Source: Paraconexibacter algicola
GTDB taxonomy: Bacteria > Actinomycetota > Thermoleophilia > Solirubrobacterales > Solirubrobacteraceae
Reading direction: 5' to 3'
Assembly: GCF_003044185.1 (NCBI RefSeq)
Contig: NZ_PYYB01000001.1
Coordinates: forward strand, 1-64,000
DNA: 64,000 nt
The position numbers and the translations under genes are program-made. The notes below the pieces were generated by a model. It saw only the letters and a program-made list of their open reading frames with translations. It was not told the DNA's origin and searched no databases. Shown here one piece after another: positions 60,582 to 64,000 of this stretch. Within the stretch, counting starts at the first letter, position 1; each line of letters begins with the position of its first letter.

Positions 60582-60994
60582 GCCGGACCTTCGCGGCCGG
60601 CGCCACCACCGCCCCGTGGTCCGGTCGGCAGCGTCGTGGGCCCCGCCTCATCGGTGGCGGGCGCCCCGCGCCGCTCCCGTCGGACCGCGGACACCGTCGG
60701 TTCGTCACGTGCTTGCTGCACGCGGGGCGCACCGGTGTGGCTCGCACGGCACCCGCCCGGAAACCTCGAGGTCACCGCTCCGGCCCCGGATCCGGTGGAC
60801 CTCAGGTCGCTCCCGAAGCGAGCTGAGGTCCACCGTGCGGGATGCCGTCTCGGGCTCGCGAGCGCGCCGATGTGCGAAAGGCAGGCGCGCTCGGTGCACC
60901 CGTTGCCGGGAGGGCCGAGCGGCCGCGACGATGGCGTCGAGCCGACGACCTTGCCGCGGGCCGGTCGTTCCGGCTCGTGCGGCCTCAGCCGGCG
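60582..60994. other. Gene-free convergent spacer
   Basis: This 413-bp stretch lies between convergent genes and shows no credible gene on either strand. It contains the 19-bp hairpin described separately. The remaining sequence has neighbour-like GC content and no repeats I could see. Confidence 0.6.
60793..60835. terminator. Bidirectional hairpin terminator
   Basis: Arms 60793-60811 (CGGTGGACCTCAGGTCGCT) and 60817-60835 form a 19-bp stem with one mismatch around loop CCCGA. Located between the convergent SDR operon and the histidine-kinase gene, it can end transcription from both sides. No T-run follows. Confidence 0.75.
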
Positions 60995-62068
60995 TCAGGG
61001 CACCGGGATCGCGACGCGCAGGCGGGTGCCCTGGCCCGGCTCGCTGACGATCTCCAGCGTGCCGTCGAAGGCCGCCGCACGGTCGGCGAGGCCGCGCAGG
61101 CCGCTGCCGCCCTCGGCCCTGGCGCCGCCGCGGCCGTCGTCCTTGACCTCGATGCACAGGCCGTCGCCGCGCTCGTCGATGCGCACGTGGACCTCCTCGG
61201 CGCCCGCGTGCTTGACGACGTTCGTCAGCGCCTCCGCGACGACGAAGTAGGCGGCCGCCTCGAGGCTCGGAGCGAACCGCCGGTCGGTCACCGACACGGT
61301 CGTGATCAGCGGCAGCCGCGCCGCCAGCGAGTCGATCGCCGCCGCCAGGCCGCGCGTGGTGAGGATCGCCGGGTGCACCCCCGTCACGAGGTCGCGCAGC
61401 TCGGCGATCGCCTCCTCCGCCTCGCGGATCGCCTCCCGCAGGTGGCCGCCCGCGACCGGGTCGCCGCAGCTGCCCTCCGCCTGCTTGAGCGCGAGCAGCA
61501 CCCGCACGAGCCGCTGCTGCGCGCCGTCGTGCAGGTCGCGCCCGAGCCGGCGGCGCTCGGTGTCCGCCGCCGCGAGGATCCGGGCGCGCGAGTCGTGGAT
61601 CTCCTGCGCCCGCGCGCGCTCGACCGCCTCCCGGCGGGCCGCCTCCTCCGCCTCGATCCGCGCGGTCACGTCCCGGAACACGACCACCGCGCCGCGGCCC
61701 GTGGACATCGGCAGCGGCGCGCTCGAGTACGCCACGCGGAACGGCGTGCCGTCCTTGCGCCAGAAGCAGTCGCCGTCCACGCGGACCGTCTCGCCCGTCT
61801 GCCGCGGGCGCAGCATCGGGCACTCCTCCTGCGGGAACGGCGTGCCGTCCCAGCGGTGGTGGTGGATCGTCGGATGACTGATCCGGCCCAGCAGCTCCTC
61901 CTCCTCGTAGCCGAGCAGCTCGAGCGCCGCCGGGTTGGCGAACTCCACCCGCCCGTCCGGGTCGACGACGTACACCGCGTCCGGGACGCTCGACAGGAGC
62001 GCCTCGAGGACGTCGCGCGGCGCGAGCCCCAGGCGCTCGCCGACCCGCTGCACCGAGCTCGTCGTCAT
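60995..62068 (-). CDS. PAS-domain sensor histidine kinase (NarL-type, HisKA_3)
   Basis: The 357-residue protein has a PAS domain (~20-140; AVYVVDPDGRVEFANPAALE, then CFWRKDGTPFRV), a HisKA_3 dimerisation box with phospho-His180 (LGRDLHDGAQQR) and an ATPase domain with VVAEALTNVVKHA (N-box), DDGRGG and GSGLRGLADR. It has no membrane segment, so it senses a cytoplasmic signal, perhaps through PAS with bound ligand. It could phosphorylate the response regulator at 56666. ATG 62068 is used; a GTG 18 nt upstream (62086) is also in frame. Confidence 0.93.
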   Translation of the reverse strand: MTTSSVQRVGERLGLAPRDVLEALLSSVPDAVYVVDPDGRVEFANPAALELLGYEEEELLGRISHPTIHHHRWDGTPFPQEECPMLRPRQTGETVRVDGDCFWRKDGTPFRVAYSSAPLPMSTGRGAVVVFRDVTARIEAEEAARREAVERARAQEIHDSRARILAAADTERRRLGRDLHDGAQQRLVRVLLALKQAEGSCGDPVAGGHLREAIREAEEAIAELRDLVTGVHPAILTTRGLAAAIDSLAARLPLITTVSVTDRRFAPSLEAAAYFVVAEALTNVVKHAGAEEVHVRIDERGDGLCIEVKDDGRGGARAEGGSGLRGLADRAAAFDGTLEIVSEPGQGTRLRVAIPVP

Positions 62069-62293
62069 GCGCCCATCGTCGCGCACCGCGCCCGGCCGCG
62101 AGCTGGACCGGCGGTCGAGAGCTCCGGGCGCCGCGCCCGACCGCGCGGCGCCGACGTGGGGTCTGCCGGAGCCCCACCGTCGGGTCACGCCGCGCACGGG
62201 CGTCGGGAAACGACGGTCGGTCCCCGTCACCGCGGGCCCCGGCAGGACCGTGCGTCCCTGGCGGTCGGCCCGGCCCGCCCCCAGGATCCAGGG

Positions 62294-63145
62294 GTGTCCC
62301 GCTTTGCCGACGCGCTCGCCGCCCGGACCCTCCTCAGCGCCGAGCTGACGCCGCCGCTGGGCGCCGACCCGACCGCCGCGCTGGACGTCGCGCGCACCTG
62401 GGCGGGCTGCGACCTCGACGCCGCGCAGGTCAACGACCACCTCTGCGCACGGGTCCGCATGAGCGGCGTGGCGCTCGCCGCGCTGCTGCGCGGCACCCGC
62501 CTGGAGACCGTCCTGCACGTCGGGGTCCGCCACCGCAACCGGATCGCCGTCCAGGCCGACCTGCTCGGCGCGCACGCGATCGGCGTCCGCGACCTCGTCG
62601 TCGTCCCCGGACACGACGTGCGGCTCGGCCCCGACCCGCACGCACGGGAGGCGCGCGACCTGAAGACCTCCGCGGCCATCGCCCTCGTGCGGCGGCTCGC
62701 CGACGAGGGACGCCTCTCCAGCGGCTACCGGCTCGCCGGGCCGCTGCGCTTCCGCGTCGGGGCCGTCGAGGCCGTCGGCCGCGGCTCCACCGACGAGCTG
62801 CGCCGACGGATCGACGCGAAGGCCCAGGCCGGCGCGCACTTCCTGCAGCTCCAGGGGCTGACCGACGCCGATCGCGCGACCGCCGTCCTCGACGCCCTGT
62901 GGGCCGACGGCGTGCCCGAGCGGGTGGCGCTCGTCGCGTCGATCGTGCCCGTGCGCGACGCCGCGCACCGCGCGCAGCTCGCCCGCATCCCGGGCGTCGC
63001 CGGCGTCGACGCCGAAGGCTCGACCGCGGCCGCCGAGCTGGGCCGCCTGCTCCTGACGCACCGGGCGACCAGCGGGCTGCACCTGCGTCCCCTGCTGTGG
63101 GAGGACGCGGTGCCGCCGCTGGTCGCCGCCGTGCGCGCCCGCTGA
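62294..63145 (+). CDS. Methylenetetrahydrofolate reductase-like protein
   Basis: The 283-residue protein has a TIM-barrel pattern like MetF: SAELTPPLGADP (~14), VLHVGVRHRNRIAVQADLLGAHAIGV (~75), VVVPGHD (GHD where MetF has GDx) and SGYRLAGPLRFRVGAV. The conserved MetF Gly-Asp is altered, so the activity may differ. GTG 62294 is in frame; CAGGAT lies just upstream. It converges with the transporter gene without a gap. Confidence 0.75.
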   Translation: MSRFADALAARTLLSAELTPPLGADPTAALDVARTWAGCDLDAAQVNDHLCARVRMSGVALAALLRGTRLETVLHVGVRHRNRIAVQADLLGAHAIGVRDLVVVPGHDVRLGPDPHAREARDLKTSAAIALVRRLADEGRLSSGYRLAGPLRFRVGAVEAVGRGSTDELRRRIDAKAQAGAHFLQLQGLTDADRATAVLDALWADGVPERVALVASIVPVRDAAHRAQLARIPGVAGVDAEGSTAAAELGRLLLTHRATSGLHLRPLLWEDAVPPLVAAVRAR

Positions 63146-63820
63146 TCAGCGGAAGGGCAGCAGCTCCTTGCCCGCCGTGTCGTTGATGACCAGCGCGGCC
63201 GAGATGTACAGCGCCATCAGCGCGTCGACGAGGCCGAGCCAGCCGCCGAGCTGCGTGAGCCCGGTGCCGCCAGGAGCGGACATGTTCGCGAGGCCCAGCA
63301 CGAGGAACACGACCGTCAGCAGCAGCTGCTGCGCGAACACGATGCGGTTGACGTAGAACGTCGCGACCGCGAGGAACCCGGACACGATCGCCCAGATCAC
63401 GAGGTACGTGCCGATCGCGTCACCGAGTGCCGCGGGTCCCGCCGCCTCGCCGACACCCGCCGCGAAGAACTGGACCAGCAGGCCGAACGACAGCCAGAAG
63501 GTCCCGTACAACGCGCCGATCACCCCGGCGATCAGCAGCCCGGCACGGAAGTTGATGATCCCCCCGGCGAAGATGCCGATCGCCCCGACGCTGAACGCGA
63601 CCGGCAGCACGACACCGGTCGCCGCCGGGCTGAACAGCTCGGCGTTCGCGGCGGACAGCAGGCCGAGCACGATGCCCAGCGCCCCGAGCTGCAGCGCGAT
63701 GCCCAGCGGGACGTTGGGGAACAGCAGCCCGGCCCCGCCGGTGGGGCTGTCGAGGACCTTCGCCGCGAGGGCGCGGGTCGGGATGACGGATGCGGGTTCT
63801 GATGCAACCTGGGTGGCCAC
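63146..63820 (-). CDS. Acetate uptake transporter (GPR1/FUN34/SatP family)
   Basis: The ~224-residue protein has six membrane segments and the family opening LLFPNVPLGIALQLGALGIV (an NPxG-like motif, NVPLG). It continues with FSVGAIGIFAGGIINFRAG and FGLLVQFFAAGVGEA. SatP-type proteins import acetate or other short monocarboxylates by proton symport. GTG 63820 is chosen because AAGGAGAGG lies 6 nt upstream; a GTG at 63856 is an alternative. Acetate fits the acyl-CoA metabolism seen elsewhere. Confidence 0.9.
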   Translation of the reverse strand: MATQVASEPASVIPTRALAAKVLDSPTGGAGLLFPNVPLGIALQLGALGIVLGLLSAANAELFSPAATGVVLPVAFSVGAIGIFAGGIINFRAGLLIAGVIGALYGTFWLSFGLLVQFFAAGVGEAAGPAALGDAIGTYLVIWAIVSGFLAVATFYVNRIVFAQQLLLTVVFLVLGLANMSAPGGTGLTQLGGWLGLVDALMALYISAALVINDTAGKELLPFR

Positions 63821-64000
63821 GAGAGCCTCTCCTTCTTGCGGATGAGTGATGGGCACGCGGTCCGGGCGCAGGCCGTCGGAGCAGCGAAGGAGCGGATGAG
63901 CGACACGCGCCGGCGTGCCGTGGGGCGGCGGGGATCCCGGATCCGGGCCCCCGCGGCCTCACCCGTCGACCCGCAACCTACGGGCCGCTCCCGGGCCGCG

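Noticed and set aside
1-64000. CRISPR array, tRNA, rRNA or origin
   Set aside because: No regularly spaced repeats, no cloverleaf with CCA end and no rRNA stretches were seen. The two 24-bp repeats at 175-233 are too few and fit an insertion sequence end.

Overview
The window is a very GC-rich chromosomal segment that is almost fully coding. Gene content points to a lipid-degrading actinobacterium: a complete mce import locus, several acyl-CoA dehydrogenases, a thiolase/FabG4/MaoC beta-oxidation block, two P450s, a WS/DGAT-type acyltransferase, two luciferase-like flavin enzymes and six TetR-family regulators. The closest synteny I recall is mycobacterial (Rv0241c-Rv0243, FadE23/FadE24, Rv1683). 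The overall style would suit a Thermoleophilia/Solirubrobacterales-type genome, but the taxon is inferred, not shown. No rRNA, tRNA, CRISPR array or origin was recognised.

Layout. 1-240: decayed end of an IS256-type element with 24-bp repeats. 241-3928: a secreted matrixin-type metalloprotease gene split by an in-frame TAG, with a coupled small membrane protein. 4.1-8.2 kb: Nei-type DNA glycosylase, PilZ protein, serine hydrolase and P450. 8.3-18.6 kb: fatty-acid block (lipase-acyl-CoA synthetase fusion, TetR, thiolase, FabG4-like reductase, MaoC dehydratase with a histone-like tail, two acyl-CoA dehydrogenases). 18.6-22.8 kb: Doc-type toxin-antitoxin pair, subtilisin-inhibitor-like lipoprotein, YunG-like protein, ring-cleaving dioxygenase, tandem DUF6416-like proteins, FkbM methyltransferase. 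22.8-36.5 kb, minus strand: FAD oxidoreductase, LuxR regulator, SCP2-ABC ATPase, two YrbE permeases and six MCE proteins. 36.5-43.5 kb: two paralogous TetR regulators around a phosphotransferase, two DUF7064/7065-like proteins and a polytopic membrane protein. A short gene-poor patch at 37.2-38.65 kb holds a truncated HEAT gene and a strong hairpin. 43.5-57.7 kb: flavin monooxygenases, SDR, MpaB-like oxygenase, TetR-P450 pair, tocopherol-cyclase-like protein, WS/DGAT, rhomboid protease, methyltransferase, response regulator. 57.8-60.6 kb: TetR, two duplicated SDRs and an NTF2-like protein. 60.8-64 kb: hairpin terminator, histidine kinase, MTHFR-like protein, acetate transporter.

How the genes fit together. 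The mce locus would import a lipid or sterol-like substrate; acyl-CoA synthetase, dehydrogenases, hydratase, reductase and thiolase would degrade acyl chains; P450s, flavin enzymes and SDRs would functionalise hydrophobic compounds. Three promoters (FAD oxidoreductase at 36476, DUF7065-like at 41840, membrane protein at 42596) share the same -35/operator/-10 design, so they probably form one regulon under the TetR proteins beside them. About eighteen genes begin 6-9 nt after a TANNNT hexamer with no ribosome binding site, which suggests common leaderless transcription.
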